This document shows positions 22,559 through 32,927 of a DNA stretch of 64,000 nucleotides, piece by piece (position 1 is the first letter of the stretch; every line of letters begins with the position of its first letter). The DNA lies in contig JAFEKR010000002.1 of assembly GCA_019022495.1 (NCBI GenBank), positions 4,774,001 through 4,838,000 of the forward strand, read 5' to 3'. The position numbers were made by a program, and so were the translations under genes. This DNA comes from Epichloe hybrida. Taxonomy: Eukaryota; Ascomycota; Sordariomycetes; Hypocreales; Clavicipitaceae. Below the pieces are notes generated by a model that saw only the letters and a list, made by a program, of their open reading frames with translations, searched no databases and was not told where the DNA came from.

Positions 22559-22903
22559 ATGTGCCAAGTCACCTACTTCCACCACAAGACATGCCACCAC
22601 GAATGGGCCATGATTTCGCGCCCCTGCGCACCCGCCCTCGGCTTCTCCAACTGCCCTACTTTCCAGGCCTGCGACACGGGCCCCATCAAGGCCGCGCCGA
22701 GGAAGTTCCGCACCGCCGGGAGGGCGTGTCCGCGGTGCGCCGAGGAGCACCTGCGCGTCGGGCACGACAGGAACGTGGTTCGGGTGGTGGAGAGGATGGG
22801 GCGGGGGGTGAGCATCGGGAGGGCGCCGGGGGAGGCTGGGGAGGAGGATTGGGGGGTTGACGTGAGGATTCTGGGACGCTCTGCGTGCTGCGCTGTGCTG
22901 TGA
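22559..22903 (+). CDS. Small Cys/His-rich conserved fungal protein
   Basis: Intronless, 114 residues from ATG 22559. Function not recognised. The N-terminus MCQVTYFHHKTCHHEWAMI, then RPCAPALGFSNCPTF and CPRCAEEHL, place Cys/His pairs (C2, C12/H13/H14, C23, C32, C38, CxxC at ~57-60) so that one or two zinc sites are likely. From memory, similar starts (MCQVT..C.H.W) recur in uncharacterised proteins of hypocrealean fungi; I could not check this. There is no signal peptide. The last third is Gly/Arg-rich and ends in SACCAVL, with two vicinal Cys near the end. The gene is GC-rich like its neighbours, and its stop is ~430 bp before MTQ2. Confidence 0.65.
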   Translation: MCQVTYFHHKTCHHEWAMISRPCAPALGFSNCPTFQACDTGPIKAAPRKFRTAGRACPRCAEEHLRVGHDRNVVRVVERMGRGVSIGRAPGEAGEEDWGVDVRILGRSACCAVL

Positions 22904-23328
22904 TTTTTATACGCGGGTTTGCGCTTGTCATTTGTCACTTTTGACTTTGAAGTGCTTTGTTTTGGTGGGGGGGGGGGAGACGCGGCGCGGGGTTTCTTAA
23001 AATATGATTTGGCGAGTCACTCACTTTACTCTGTATATGAGTGGGTGAGTGAGTGAGTGAGTGAGTGAGTGAGTGAGTGAGTGAGTGAGTGAGTGAGTGA
23101 GTGAGTGAGTGAGTGAGTGAGTGAGTGAGTAAAAGTGAGGAGTAAGAGTGGAGTGACTTGTGTAAAAACAAACGTTTAACCAAAATCCAACCTCGTCGGC
23201 CCCTAAACCAACAACAAAAAATCATCACCTCTTCAGCCCCCCCCCGAAAATATCAAATCAGCAACACACATCCAGCAGAACCCAGGTTCGTCAGGGACAA
23301 AGAAAAAGAAAAAAAAAAAGACAAGAAA
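22904..23328. other. Intergenic with a long GTGA microsatellite
   Basis: The gap holds a G run (22966-22977), the GTGA array at 23041-23130 and an A-rich leader just before the MTQ2 start. No gene is seen. Confidence 0.7.
23041..23130 (+). repeat. GTGA/GAGT tetranucleotide array
   Basis: About 21 uninterrupted GTGA units (~86 bp) lie 200 bp upstream of MTQ2. The lack of internal errors suggests recent slippage, so length should vary among strains. Confidence 0.95.
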
Positions 23329-24135
23329 ATGCTCCCAACACCAGATACATCGCACGTGGCCTACGAGCGAGTCTACGAGCCCGCAGAGGATTCCTTCCTC
23401 CTCCTTGACACGCTCTCGTCCGCCTCGGAGACGGCCTTCCTGCGGTCCCGGTTCCCGCCTCCCCCCTCCTCGCCCCCCGCGCTGGTCGTCGAGGTCGGCA
23501 CGGGGTCGGGCGTCGTCCTCGCCTTCGCGACCGCCCACGCCCTCGCCATCTTCGGGACGAGCGACGTCCTCACGGCCGGAGTCGACGTGAGCCCGTTCGC
23601 GTGCCGCGCCACGGTCGCCACGGTCGCCAAGGCCGTCGGCGCCAGCGGCACGGGCACGGCATCGTGCGGCTTGTTTCTCGGCTCGTGCACGGGGGACCTG
23701 GCGACGCCGTGGAGGGACGGCGCCGTCGACGTGCTCGTGTTCAACCCGCCGTATGTTCCTACGCCCGCGATGCCCGCGCGGCCGGCGTCGTTTGGCGAGG
23801 GCGAGGGCCAGGGCGAGGACGGCGCGGGGCCCACGAGCCGGGACGACGATTCGTACCTGCTGAGCTTGGCGTATGCGGGGGGCAGGGATGGCATGGAGAC
23901 GACGGAGAGGCTGGTGGCCGTGTTGCCCCGGATCCTGGCCCGGAGAGGATGCGCCTACTTGTTGCTGTGTGCGCAGAACAGGCCTGAGCGTGTCAAGGCG
24001 AGCATCCGGGCGTTCGGCGCCGGATGGAGGGCTGAAACGGTGGCTTCGAGTGGGAAGACGGCTGGGTGGGAGAAGCTGCAGGTTTTGAGGATATGGAGGG
24101 ACCACGAGGGTGGGAATGGAAGTGGAAGTCGATGA
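23329..24135 (+). CDS. MTQ2: eRF1 glutamine N5-methyltransferase catalytic subunit Mtq2
   Basis: Intronless, 268 residues, start at ATG 23329 after an A-rich leader. N-terminal VYEPAEDSFLLLDTL is the family opening motif. Class I methyltransferase features follow: motif I VVEVGTGSGVVLAF binds S-adenosylmethionine, AGVDVSPFACRAT is the acidic loop, and VFNPPYVPT is the NPPY catalytic motif that positions the glutamine amide. By family knowledge Mtq2 acts in the cytosol with Trm112 to methylate the Gln of the GGQ loop in release factor eRF1. An acidic/Gly insert (EGEGQGEDGAG) after NPPY is probably a surface loop. The open frame continues upstream without an ATG of family character, so this start is preferred. 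Confidence 0.92.
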   Translation: MLPTPDTSHVAYERVYEPAEDSFLLLDTLSSASETAFLRSRFPPPPSSPPALVVEVGTGSGVVLAFATAHALAIFGTSDVLTAGVDVSPFACRATVATVAKAVGASGTGTASCGLFLGSCTGDLATPWRDGAVDVLVFNPPYVPTPAMPARPASFGEGEGQGEDGAGPTSRDDDSYLLSLAYAGGRDGMETTERLVAVLPRILARRGCAYLLLCAQNRPERVKASIRAFGAGWRAETVASSGKTAGWEKLQVLRIWRDHEGGNGSGSR

Positions 24136-24731
24136 GGAGGAGACGCTTCCATACAGCTTTCTACACGCCTCTCTGTAATTTCATCCGCCAAGGCACTTCC
24201 TGGAGGCACTTTACCCAGATAGATAGTAGCCCTTACGCCAAAGGGAACTTCGTATCAGGTTCCTGGGTCTACGATCTCTTTAGAAATTTGCACGACGCAC
24301 GCCCACTTGCGTTGAATTCATGTAATGATTGGGGGGTTGCTTTTTCTTCGGGAGTACCCTGGTGGCCAAACATCCCAAACGCCAAGTATCGTCGCATTGT
24401 GCGACCAATCCCCCCCCCCCCCCAATGATAAGAGCACTTCCCACCTTTTGATAGAACCCTCGCCCCCATCGTCGAAGCAGCACCAGAGTCTCCTCTTTCT
24501 TCTTGACATGGCCATGGAATAATCTGCCTATAAAAAACATGGCCATTAGCACCGTCGGTGTTTTCAGTTCGCCATGCCGTTTGTATCCCCGCGCAAGATG
24601 ATATCCCCCTCCTTGGCTGGTCTAGTAGTGGCGGAGAGGTGGCGTTGATGACACAGGACAACGGCGTTTTCATGCTCAGCCAAAGTTGTTTCATCTTTGC
24701 AACCCCATTGAGTGCCTTTCCGGAGACGCCT
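24136..24731. other. Intergenic between convergent MTQ2 and SMD1
   Basis: 3' regions of two convergent genes. A C run at 24411-24424 is the only notable feature. No gene seen. Confidence 0.6.
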
Positions 24732-25421
24732 TTAACCCCGTCCACGACCGAACCCGCGACCTCGTCCACGGCCTCTGCCGCCACCACCTCTGCCGCCGCG
24801 GCCGCGACCAGCACCGGCACCAGCACCCCGATCGGCTTCCTTGCGAGCCTTGTTTTTGGGCTTTGGCGCGTCGTCGATTAATAGCGTGTCGAGGGGCAGA
24901 GAGTCGGGGAGGATGAAGTATCGGATCGTGGATCCTCGGATGTTCATGGTGTCAAGGGAGATGGGGTCTTGGCCCTTGGCCGTCATTTTGACGGTTCGAA
25001 GAGCAGTATTCATTTGCGGTGAGACGGACGATATGGTGCCGTGGATAATGGTGCCTAGAGGTGGGAATGTTTGTTAACAATCGTGTTTCGGCGCCGGCGT
25101 TTTTGTGCATCGAGTCTTGGGATTTGTTTTTATGCAGAGAGCAGAGAGCAGAGAGCAGAGAGCAGAGACACCGAGGGACCACATGTCCGGGGGTCGTCGG
25201 CGGCAAAGTGAGCATGCGAAGAGGGAGATGCGTACCATTTTTCAACTCAATGGTCACCGTCTCGTTGGCGCATTTCATCAAGAATCTAGCGTCGCGAAAT
25301 GATCAGTTCCCGTTCCTGCATGGTGAAATGACGACCCAGCCGACGCGGGGCCCATGTATTGAGGTGCGAGCCGTGTGTGCTCGGGACTGCGGAAATATCG
25401 CACTTACCTCACGAGCTTCAT
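24732..25421 (-). CDS. SMD1: Small nuclear ribonucleoprotein Sm D1
   Basis: Three exons on the minus strand: 25408-25421 (14 bp), 25236-25285 and 24732-25054, giving 128 residues. Introns are 122 bp (GTAAGT..CTAG) and 181 bp (GTACGC..CTAG). The spliced start [20 protein letters not shown], then [12 protein letters not shown], is the Sm1 motif. [22 protein letters not shown] is the Sm2 motif. The tail is a Gly-Arg repeat typical of SmD1 and subject to arginine methylation. By family knowledge it sits in the heptameric Sm ring of the U1, U2, U4 and U5 snRNPs. The 14-bp first exon makes the gene easy to mispredict. The second intron holds an AGAGAGC-type repeat (25138-25168). Confidence 0.94.
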
Positions 25422-26168
25422 GTTGGGCGATGGAGGAGATACCTTGGTGCTATTGCCGGGGATAAAAAGTCGTCATGGCAGCAGGTGTGAGCTGCCTCTG
25501 AATGGCTTCCACATCACGAGGCGGGAGCCGGAAAAAGGTGACACCGTGCGGGTCTGGGACACTGAAAAAAGGGGAAAAAATGCAAAAAAAGGGCCCCCCT
25601 TATCGATAGACAGCAAAGCCGCCATGTGTCCGGGCGTGCAGTGAAGGGTGAACCGTGACCTGTATTCAACGTATTCAACGTATTCAACCATCCATTCATT
25701 CCTATTATATGCTTGGCCAATGCCTGGGCTGAAGACGACGCTTCACCATGTTGTTTGCTCTCTAGTTGCTCTCTAGTTTCACAAGAACCAGAGGGGCCAG
25801 AGGGGCCAGAGGGACCAGAGGGACCAGAAGGGACCAAGGCGCCTCATGAGCTCCACGCAGGGTTTGCTGAATATGGGCTTCGTGTCTTCGTCATCTGAAC
25901 ACATGACAAGGTCCTTGTTCGGCTTCAACTTGGTACCCCACCACTTTACCACATCATCCACACCAGAGTCACCAGAGTCACCAGAGCCACCAGAGTCATC
26001 ATCACAGTCACCACAGTCACCACATTCACCACAGTCACCAGAGTCCAGACAGACGTCTCGTCTTATATGCCTCGGCCTGAGCGAACCTGAGCCGTCCGCC
26101 TCTTCCATCGTGCATCGGAGCCGACATAAACATAGATTGCGCACTTGCAAACGAACCGTGCATCCATC
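25422..26168. promoter_or_regulatory. Divergent promoter region SMD1/CUL3 with 9-bp repeats
   Basis: A 747-bp gap between divergent genes. It contains CCAGAGGGR units at 25787-25835 and CCAGAGTCA/CCACAGTCA units at 25961-26045. A minus-strand open frame, 25779-26150, runs through both arrays and would encode Asp/Gly/Cys and Trp/Leu repeats; I treat it as fortuitous because both arrays are simple 9-mers. Confidence 0.5.
25961..26045 (+). repeat. Degenerate 9-bp CCAGAGTCA tandem repeat
   Basis: About nine units of CCAGAGTCA, CCACAGTCA and variants lie 125-210 bp before the CUL3 start. A related CCAGAGGGR array lies at 25787-25835. Confidence 0.85.
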
Positions 26169-29079
26169 ATGATCTCGGGACGAGGTGGTGCGGGCGCTCG
26201 GGCTGGACGCATCCGCCCGCCTCGTCGAATTGTTCGTGTAAGTTTGTCACCTCACCTTGATTGATGACTTCACAACTCTGCGCTGTTCCGCCCCACCACC
26301 CTTGCAAACAAACAAGCAGCCCTCGCATCTCCCGCCAAAGGTGGTTCACCCTACTTCGGGGACTCATTCAGGCTTCCAGTTCCAACCATGGCTAGACTTC
26401 TTCACAGCCGCTCAGAGCCATTCAGAAGCATGCGAGTGCTCTTCCGGCTGCCTGCCATAATAGATAGCTCACTCCATCCTGCAGCCGTCAGACTTGCCGA
26501 GCTTTCGTGCACGGCGCAGCCAAGCGCAAGAATATCCTGGCTAACATGTTTCGTCCGCAGCCGAATGGCGCTGGAGAAGGAGCCGATTTTGAAGACTGCT
26601 GGAACATGCTCAAGGAAGCTCTGCGTGACATCCACAACAAGAGCTGTGGCCGACTATCCTTTGAAGAGCTGTACAGAGCCGCTTACAAGATTGTGCTCAA
26701 GAAGAAGGGTGAAGTCCTGTACGAGCGGGTCAAGCAGTTCGAGGAACAATGGTTTGCCGAGCATGTCATTCCCAAGATCGAGGTCTTGGTCACCAAGAGC
26801 CTGATCAGCATCGGGGTCGACAAGAACCTGACGAGCTCCGTCAACGAGAGACGCCAAACGGGCGAAAAGTTTCTCAAGGGCCTGCGAGACACGTGGGAAG
26901 ACCACAACATGTCGATGAACATGACTGCGGATATTCTCATGTATCTGGATAGAGGCTACACCCAGCAAGAGCCCAACCGGGTTCCCATATTCGCAACCAC
27001 AATCGCACTTTTCCGCGACCATATTCTGCGATCCTGCCTCAACGCCAATTCAAGCAACGCCGTCATTGACATTCTCATCTCCGTCATGCTGGACCAGATT
27101 GACATGGAGCGCGAGGGGGACGTTATTGATAGGAATTTAATACGCAGCTGCAGCCGCATGCTGAGCTGCCTATACGAGACCGAAGATGAGACCGAGAGCA
27201 ACAAATTATACCTGACAGTTTTCGAACCCCGCTTCCTGAGCAACAGCGAGTCCTTCTACAGCGCAGAATGCCAGCGATTGCTCCGGGAGGGCGACGCCAG
27301 CACTTGGCTGCGACATACACAGAGGCGGTTGAACGAGGAGGCTGACCGGTGCGGGACAACAATAGAATCGGATTCGCTTCCCAAGGTCTCCTCGGTGATT
27401 GACCAGCAGCTTATCGTAGAGCATCTGCCAGAGTTCTTGGGCATGGAAGGGAGTGGTCCGAGATGGATGATTGACAATGACAAGCTCGACGACTTGTCAA
27501 TATTGTACAAGCTCATTTCGAGGGTGGAGGAGGAAAAGACGTCTCTGCGAGACATTTTGCAGAAGCGGGTCGTCGAGCTGGGGCTCGAAATCGAGACTGT
27601 TTCGCGAAACACCGACTTCTCAACCGCGCAAGCAGACGGAGACGAGCCTGGCGAAGGAGAAAAAGCCAAGAATCTGAATCCCGCGGCCCAACAAACCGCG
27701 GCCGCCATCAAATGGGTCGACGACGTGTTACGGCTCAAGGACAAGTTCGACAATCTGCTGACGCGATGCTTCCAGGATGATCTTGTGATCCAGACATCGC
27801 TGACCAAGAGCTTTTCCGACTTTATCAACATGTTTTCGCGAAGCTCGGAATATGTGTCTTTATTCATTGACGATAACCTGAAGAGAGGCATCAGAGGCAA
27901 GACCGAGGCCGAGGTGGACGCGGTCTTGGAAAAGGCAATCATTCTCATTCGCTATCTGCTGGACCGCGATTTGTTTCAAACATATTACCAGAGGCACCTG
28001 GCCAGAAGACTGCTGCACGGCAAATCAGAAAGCCACGACGTGGAGAAGCAAATCATTTCACGGATGAAGCAGGAACTGGGACAACAATTCACCAGCAAGT
28101 TTGAGGGCATGTTCCGTGATCTGGTGACGTCGTCGGAGCTCACCTCGACATACCGCGACCATGTCCGCAACGTCAACGAAGGCGCAAGGGTCATTGACCT
28201 CAACGTCAGCGTGCTGACGACCAACTACTGGCCGCAGGAAGTCATGGGCCGGCAGACAGCCATGGGCGATGGCTCCCATGTCACCTGCAACTACCCGCCC
28301 GATGTTCAACGCCTCCAGACCAGCTTTGAGCAGTTCTACCTCACAAACAGAAACGGTCGCAAACTCACATGGATTGGCTCTACTGGAAGCGCAGACATCA
28401 AATGTGTCTTCCCTGCCCTTCCGGGCAAGTCGGGTGCGTTGGCCAAGGAGAGGCGGTATGAGATCAACGTGCCGACCTTTGCCATGGTCATCATGTTGTT
28501 GTTCAACGATGTTGACGACGGCCAAAGTCTATCCTTTGAGGAAATCCAAGCCAAGACCAACATCTCTACTTCGGACCTCATGAGAGCGTTGACAGCCATC
28601 GCAGTCGCCCCAAAATCCCGCGTGCTGGCCAAAGACCCGCCCACCAAATCTGTCAAGGCCGGCGACAAGTTTACCTTTAACTCAAGTTTCCAGAGCAAGA
28701 CGGTAAGAATCAAGGCGCCCATCATCAATGCCGTTTCAAAGGTCGAAGACACGCAGGAGAGGAAGACTACCGAAGAGAAGAATCATCAGACAAGAGCGCA
28801 TATTGTGGATGCCGCCATTGTGAGAATCATGAAGTAAGCCAGCCGCCCCCCCCTCACCACCACCAGTGCACCGACCGCCCTTTGTTAACATGATGGTCCA
28901 GATCTCGAAAGGAGCTCAGTCACTCGCAACTCGTGATCGAGGTTCTCTCCCAGCTCGCAGGGCGATTCAAGCCCGAAGTTTCGCTCATCAAGAAACGGAT
29001 CGAGGATCTGATTGTGCGAGAATATCTAGAACGGCCGGATGAGGAAGACGCACCGTCCATGTACCGATATGTAGCCTAG
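26169..29079 (+). CDS. CUL3: Cullin-3, scaffold of BTB-type ubiquitin ligases
   Basis: Three exons: 26169-26237, 26561-28833 and 28902-29079, giving 839 residues. Exon 1 encodes a basic start (MISGRGGAGARAGRIRPPRR). Intron 1 (323 bp) ends in a CTAAC branch site and CGCAG. Cullin repeats follow, with LSFEELYRAAYKIVLKKKGEVLY typical of CUL3 and its BTB contacts. The cullin homology domain includes YQRHLARRLLHGKS and DVEKQIISRMKQELGQQFTSK. The C-terminal winged helix carries the neddylation motif IVRIMKSRKEL, and the chain ends MYRYVA. By family knowledge the C-terminus holds Rbx1 and the N-terminus holds BTB adaptors. The codon of the likely neddylated Lys (~residue 781) is split by the last intron (AA|A). 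An alternative in-frame start inside intron 1 would lack the conserved N-terminal tail. Confidence 0.95.
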
Positions 29080-29552
29080 ACAGAAAAAAGCCAACGCGCA
29101 GACCTTGTGAGGGTATTTTGCATTGGGGAGAAGAGGGTGGAAAATCTGCATTGCCAGGCGATGATAGCATGACTCGATTATTGAGCGTGGGAAGAGAAAT
29201 GAGATGAAGATGTAGAAGATGGCGTATGTATCAAAGTACGATGATGATGACTGAAGTCCCTCGCTCGTTTTGTGACGGAGCAAGAAGAGGTTCGTATTAT
29301 GTATTTATTGTAAGCCACGGACCCCCACTATTACACTGTGTACGTACTTGCACGTTGCCCCGTCCACCTCAAAAGCCGGCTCATACAATATCACCTCATC
29401 ATACCCTTCACCTTCATACCCATCACCTTCACACCCTTCCTCATTCATACCAAACTCACGCCGACTTACTCGCCCCCTCGACAACGACCGATCTCCCAGC
29501 CCGCCCGCCAATCACAATCACATCGAGCTTGACCATTTTCGAAAACCCGGCA
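29080..29552. other. Intergenic, no gene seen
   Basis: CUL3 3' region and FAHD1-like leader. The last 200 bp is CA/CT-rich (TCACCTTCATACC units near 29393-29450), as expected of a promoter and leader. Confidence 0.5.
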
Positions 29553-30526
29553 ATGTTCGCCCTCGGCCGAACAATGGCCACGACGGCCGCCGCGCCATCA
29601 GCCGCCTCTGCGCTCAAGCAAGCCGGCAAGGTGGTCTGCATTGGGCGCAACTACGCGTACGTTGGCCCCCCTCCCGATGCCGTGCACAGGTCTCAATAGG
29701 CTTGCACACGAGGCTTGCACACGAGGCTTGCGCACGAGAGGCGAGATATTTGTGCCAACAACGCCTTTCACCTAGGGACCACATCGCCGAGCTGCAAAAC
29801 ACGAAGCCCAAGCAGCCCTTCTTCTTCCTCAAGCCGCCTTCCTCCATTGTGCTGCCGGGCGAGGGGCCGTGCCTGCGGCCGGGGGGCGTCAAGATGCATT
29901 TCGAGGTGGAGTTGGCGCTGATCATGGGCAAGAAGGTGCGGGACCTGAAGGCGGACGATGCGAGGGGTGCTTTGGAAGCCATCCGGGGTGGGTTGCGTTC
30001 CTCTCCAATCATTTCTTGTTGTTGTTGTTTCTTGTGAAGAAGAAGAAGAAGAAGAAGAAGAAGAAGAAGAAGAAGACGGCCACGCTGACCTACGCCAGCC
30101 TACGCCGTCGCAATCGACATGACGGCGCGAAACGTGCAGGACGAGGCCAAGAGGAAGGGCCTCCCGTGGGACATTGCCAAGGGGTTCGACACGTTCCTCC
30201 CCATGAGCAACGTGATTCCCAAGACGGCCATCGCGGACCCGCACGACGTGGAGCTCTTCCTGGACGTGAATGGCGAGTCGAGGCAGAGGGGGTCCACGGG
30301 GCTGATGATGTACCGGATCCCGCGCATCGTGAGCGACATCTCGGGCGTCATGACGCTGCATCCGGGGGACATTGTGCTGACGGGCACGCCGGCTGGTGTA
30401 GGGCCCGTGGCGCCGGGGGATGTGATGCGGGCGGGAGTGAGGGTCGACGGGGAGGAGCTGGAGGAGGGCAGGATCGAGGTGAGGGTCGAGCAGTCGCCTT
30501 GTTCGTACGAATTTTCCGAGACGTGA
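29553..30526 (+). CDS. Fumarylacetoacetate hydrolase-family protein (FAHD1/acylpyruvase type)
   Basis: Three exons: 29553-29656, 29776-29987 and 30099-30526, giving 247 residues. Joins restore IGRNYADHIAELQN and EAIRAYAVAIDMTARNVQ. The short Ala/Ser/Thr-rich N-terminus (MFALGRTMATTAAAPSAAS) fits a mitochondrial targeting peptide. The FAH core follows: KPPSSIV, the metal-binding MHFEVELALIMG (Glu-x-Glu), the Asp of AIDMTARN, and TGTPAGVGPV near the end. By family knowledge FAHD1 cleaves acylpyruvates and decarboxylates oxaloacetate in mitochondria; the yeast relative is FMP41. Intron 1 carries three tandem GGCTTGCACACGA units (29698-29736) and intron 2 a long AAG repeat. The last GTP-to-stop segment is slightly basic/acidic with no oddity. 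Confidence 0.9.
29698..29736 (+). repeat. Three tandem 13-bp units in intron 1
   Basis: Three near-identical copies of GGCTTGCACACGA lie inside the first intron of the FAHD1-like gene, shortly before its acceptor. Confidence 0.85.
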
Positions 30527-30711
30527 AGAAGTTTTGTGTTGTTTTGCGCTATTTTTTCTTACACACGAGTTGGGTGTTTGTTTTTGTTTTTTTAGTGTCA
30601 TACACACATCATTTTTTTTTTTGGGGTGTCATACACATCACTACATTGTCGGTTTCCCATTCCTCATCATCATGTTCCCCCCATCCCACAATTACAAATT
30701 TTCCTTGGCAC

Positions 30712-31404
30712 TCATTCTCCAGGTCCATTCTCCGTGAGATTGGGATCAGGTATGGACCCCGGCTTGGGCGCCCAGTCAGCCAGCTCCCCGCACGCGCCGC
30801 ATCGCCGCATCTCCTCGTCCGTCCTGAAGTCGTTGACGGCGGCCGCGATCTGGGTGCCCAGGTCGACGCAGTCAAAGGCGGCCTCGTGGACGACGACGCG
30901 GCCGGGACACGTGGCGCAGTACCAGCGCATGCGGTCGACCGAGCCCGCGGGACGGCACTGCTCCAGGACGACGCCGACCGTGTTGGCGAAGCGGACGGGG
31001 CTGTGGGGGGTGTCGGGCGGGAGGAGGAACATGTCGCCCTCGCGGATCGTCACGTCGCGGAAGACGCCGTCGTGGTCCAGCACCTTGAGAATCATGGCGC
31101 CGCGGTACTGGTAGAACCACTCGGGCGTCGGGTTGATGTGGTAGTCTGTCCGGGCGTTGGGGCCGCCGACGATCTGGGGGGTTCGCGTGAGAAAGGGACA
31201 GGACAGGATGGGGGGAAGGGCTGGTCTCGCTCACCATGACGGTGAAGCCCTCATTGTAGACGCAGTAGTTGCCGATGGGGGGCTGGAGCAGGTGCGCGTT
31301 CTCGTCGAGCCTGGGGCCAAGGCTGAGTGAGGCCAAGGCTGAGAGGGTTTGGGGAGGTTTTGGGGGACTGACCATTTGGGCAGGTTGACTGGGGGGCCGA
31401 GCAT
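30712..31404 (-). CDS. BNA1: 3-hydroxyanthranilate 3,4-dioxygenase
   Basis: Three exons on the minus strand: 31373-31404, 31235-31310 and 30712-31173, giving 189 residues. Introns are 62 and 61 bp. The spliced start MLGPPVNLPKWLDENAHLL, then PPIGNYCVYNEGFTVMIVGG, matches the family. The cupin core shows the iron ligands: His and Glu in YHINPTPEWFYQ and His in DTPHSPVRF. An Arg in DYH context and ARTDYH help bind substrate. Near the end, CATCPGRVVV..CGAC provides the two CxxC pairs of the rubredoxin-like second metal site seen in bacterial and fungal enzymes. The enzyme opens the ring of 3-hydroxyanthranilate in the kynurenine route to NAD. The first exon is only 32 bp, so longer starts within intron 1 are tempting but wrong. 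Confidence 0.94.
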
Positions 31405-31687
31405 GTTTGAGGGCTTGTCGATGCCGAGTTGTCACGGCTCGCTGTTTGTTCCGTCTTGTCGAGTTGAGTCGAGTTGGCATCGGGTCGAGCTGCGACGCAA
31501 GTTGGCGAGGTATTAAACGCCTTGGCTTGCCAGCCGCGCCGAAGATCTCCGCTTGCCTCGATGCGTCATTGGATCGGGCGGGGCTCGTGGGTTGATTGAA
31601 TTTAGCGCGAACCGAACCTCCCCCCTCCTTCCTAAAACACGTGTGTATGTATGAGAACAAAACTCGGTGCGGACTACTCGGTGCGGA

Positions 31688-31705
31688 TTACTCCGTACTC
31701 CGTAA
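31688..31705 (+). repeat. TACTCCGTA palindrome-family motif before the Ctr gene
   Basis: TTACTCCGTACTCCGTAA lies ~80 bp before the copper transporter start. The same motif family occurs in several other gaps (see findings). Confidence 0.7.
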
Positions 31706-31781
31706 ACTCTCAACAACACAAAGCTCACAAAGCTCGCCACCGCAACCACAAAGAAGCCCCCTCCCCCCAGCGCACCCAACC

Positions 31782-32588
31782 ATGAACCACGCAGGCCATC
31801 ATGACGCCGCCATGGACCACGGCAGCCACGGTGGCATGCACGACATGTGCAGCATGAGCGTGCGCATCCCATCATCTCACACCCCCCCTTCCCCCCCCTC
31901 CGTTCCACCCGCCCGCCGCTGACAACAAACCCCCGCGCGCAGATGCTCTTCACCTGGGACACCACCAACCTCTGCATCGTCTTCCGCCAATGGCACGTCC
32001 GCTCAACACCAGGCCTCATCGTGTCCCTCGCCGCCGTCGTCCTCCTGGCAATGGGCTACGAAGCACTGCGCGCCCTCTCCCGCACGTACGAGGACGCCAT
32101 CAACCAAAGACTATCAGTCATGCCCCGTGAGTTCCACGCCCCTTTTTTTTTCGCCATGGCATCTTGGTGCCCAATGCTGAGAATCTTCTTCTCCTCTCTC
32201 TCTCTCTTTCCCAATACTGGAAGACGACGAAGCTCACAATGAGACCACGTCGTTCCTCGCGCCAGGACGAAACCAGGAGAATGCCAGCAAGCGCGGACAC
32301 GTCATCAAGGCCGTCTTGTACGGGGTCCAGAACTTTTACGCCTTCATGCTCATGTGAGTCGGGTTCGCTCTTTACCCCCCTTCCTGAATACCGGTGATAC
32401 GTCTCCTTTTTTCTCGTTTTTGACCATTGATTTTTTTTTCGGGCGGGTTTTTTTTCCGCCTTTCCCGCAGGCTGATCTTCATGACTTACAATGGCTGGGT
32501 CATGATTGCTGTCTCTCTCGGAGCTTTTCTCGGATATCTTGTTTTCGGCCACACCACTTCTGCCACCAAGGATAATGCGTGCCATTGA
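31782..32588 (+). CDS. Ctr-family copper transporter
   Basis: Four exons: 31782-31859, 31943-32126, 32224-32353 and 32471-32588, giving 169 residues; introns are 83, 97 and 117 bp. The N-terminus is Met/His-rich (MNHAGHHDAAMDHGSHGGMH) and gathers copper. It leads into CSMSMLFTWDTTNLCIVFRQW and the first membrane helix (LIVSLAAVVLLAMGYEAL). After a cytosolic loop, helix 2 contains the MxxxM copper motif (MLMLIFMTYN) and helix 3 the GxxxG packing motif (GAFLGYLVFG). This fits the trimeric Ctr family of Cu(I) channels. The loop length and size are closest to fungal Ctr2/Ctr3 types, but plasma membrane versus vacuole cannot be told. The exon 1 donor (GTGCGC) is atypical, yet the join restores the conserved CSMxMLFTW. 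Confidence 0.9.
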
Positions 32589-32927
32589 TTTATGAGGGGG
32601 GGGGGGGACGGAACACTATGTACCGTGGGCGACGCGTGGAAGGTCCATGAATCCAAGCTGATTTGGTAGCACTAGCTCTGTTGAATTTTATGAAAGAAGA
32701 AAAAAATTGCTTGTCGATTCGTGGTTAATATCGTCGAATTTGGAAAAAGACATCATCGGAATGGTGGCGATACCCAGCCAGTTGTCGCAATGAACATGCG
32801 AATGAACAAGATACGCCAAGTCTTCGTAACCCGTCGTGACCTCATTAGAAAGAAGAGGGAAAGAAAATATGTACATGCATCCCAATTTTCCCTCCTCCCT
32901 TTTCCCCGAGCAATCGCACCCCCACCA

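Noticed and set aside
23041..23130. CRISPR-like regular array
   Set aside because: Uninterrupted tetranucleotide with no spacers; a eukaryotic microsatellite.
23233..24105. 290-codon minus frame opposite MTQ2
   Set aside because: Mirror of a GC-rich gene; Arg/Gly/Ala shadow composition.
25779..26150. Minus frame encoding Asp-Gly-Cys and Trp-Leu repeats
   Set aside because: Consists mostly of two 9-bp simple repeats; openness is explained by the period. Kept only as a finding.
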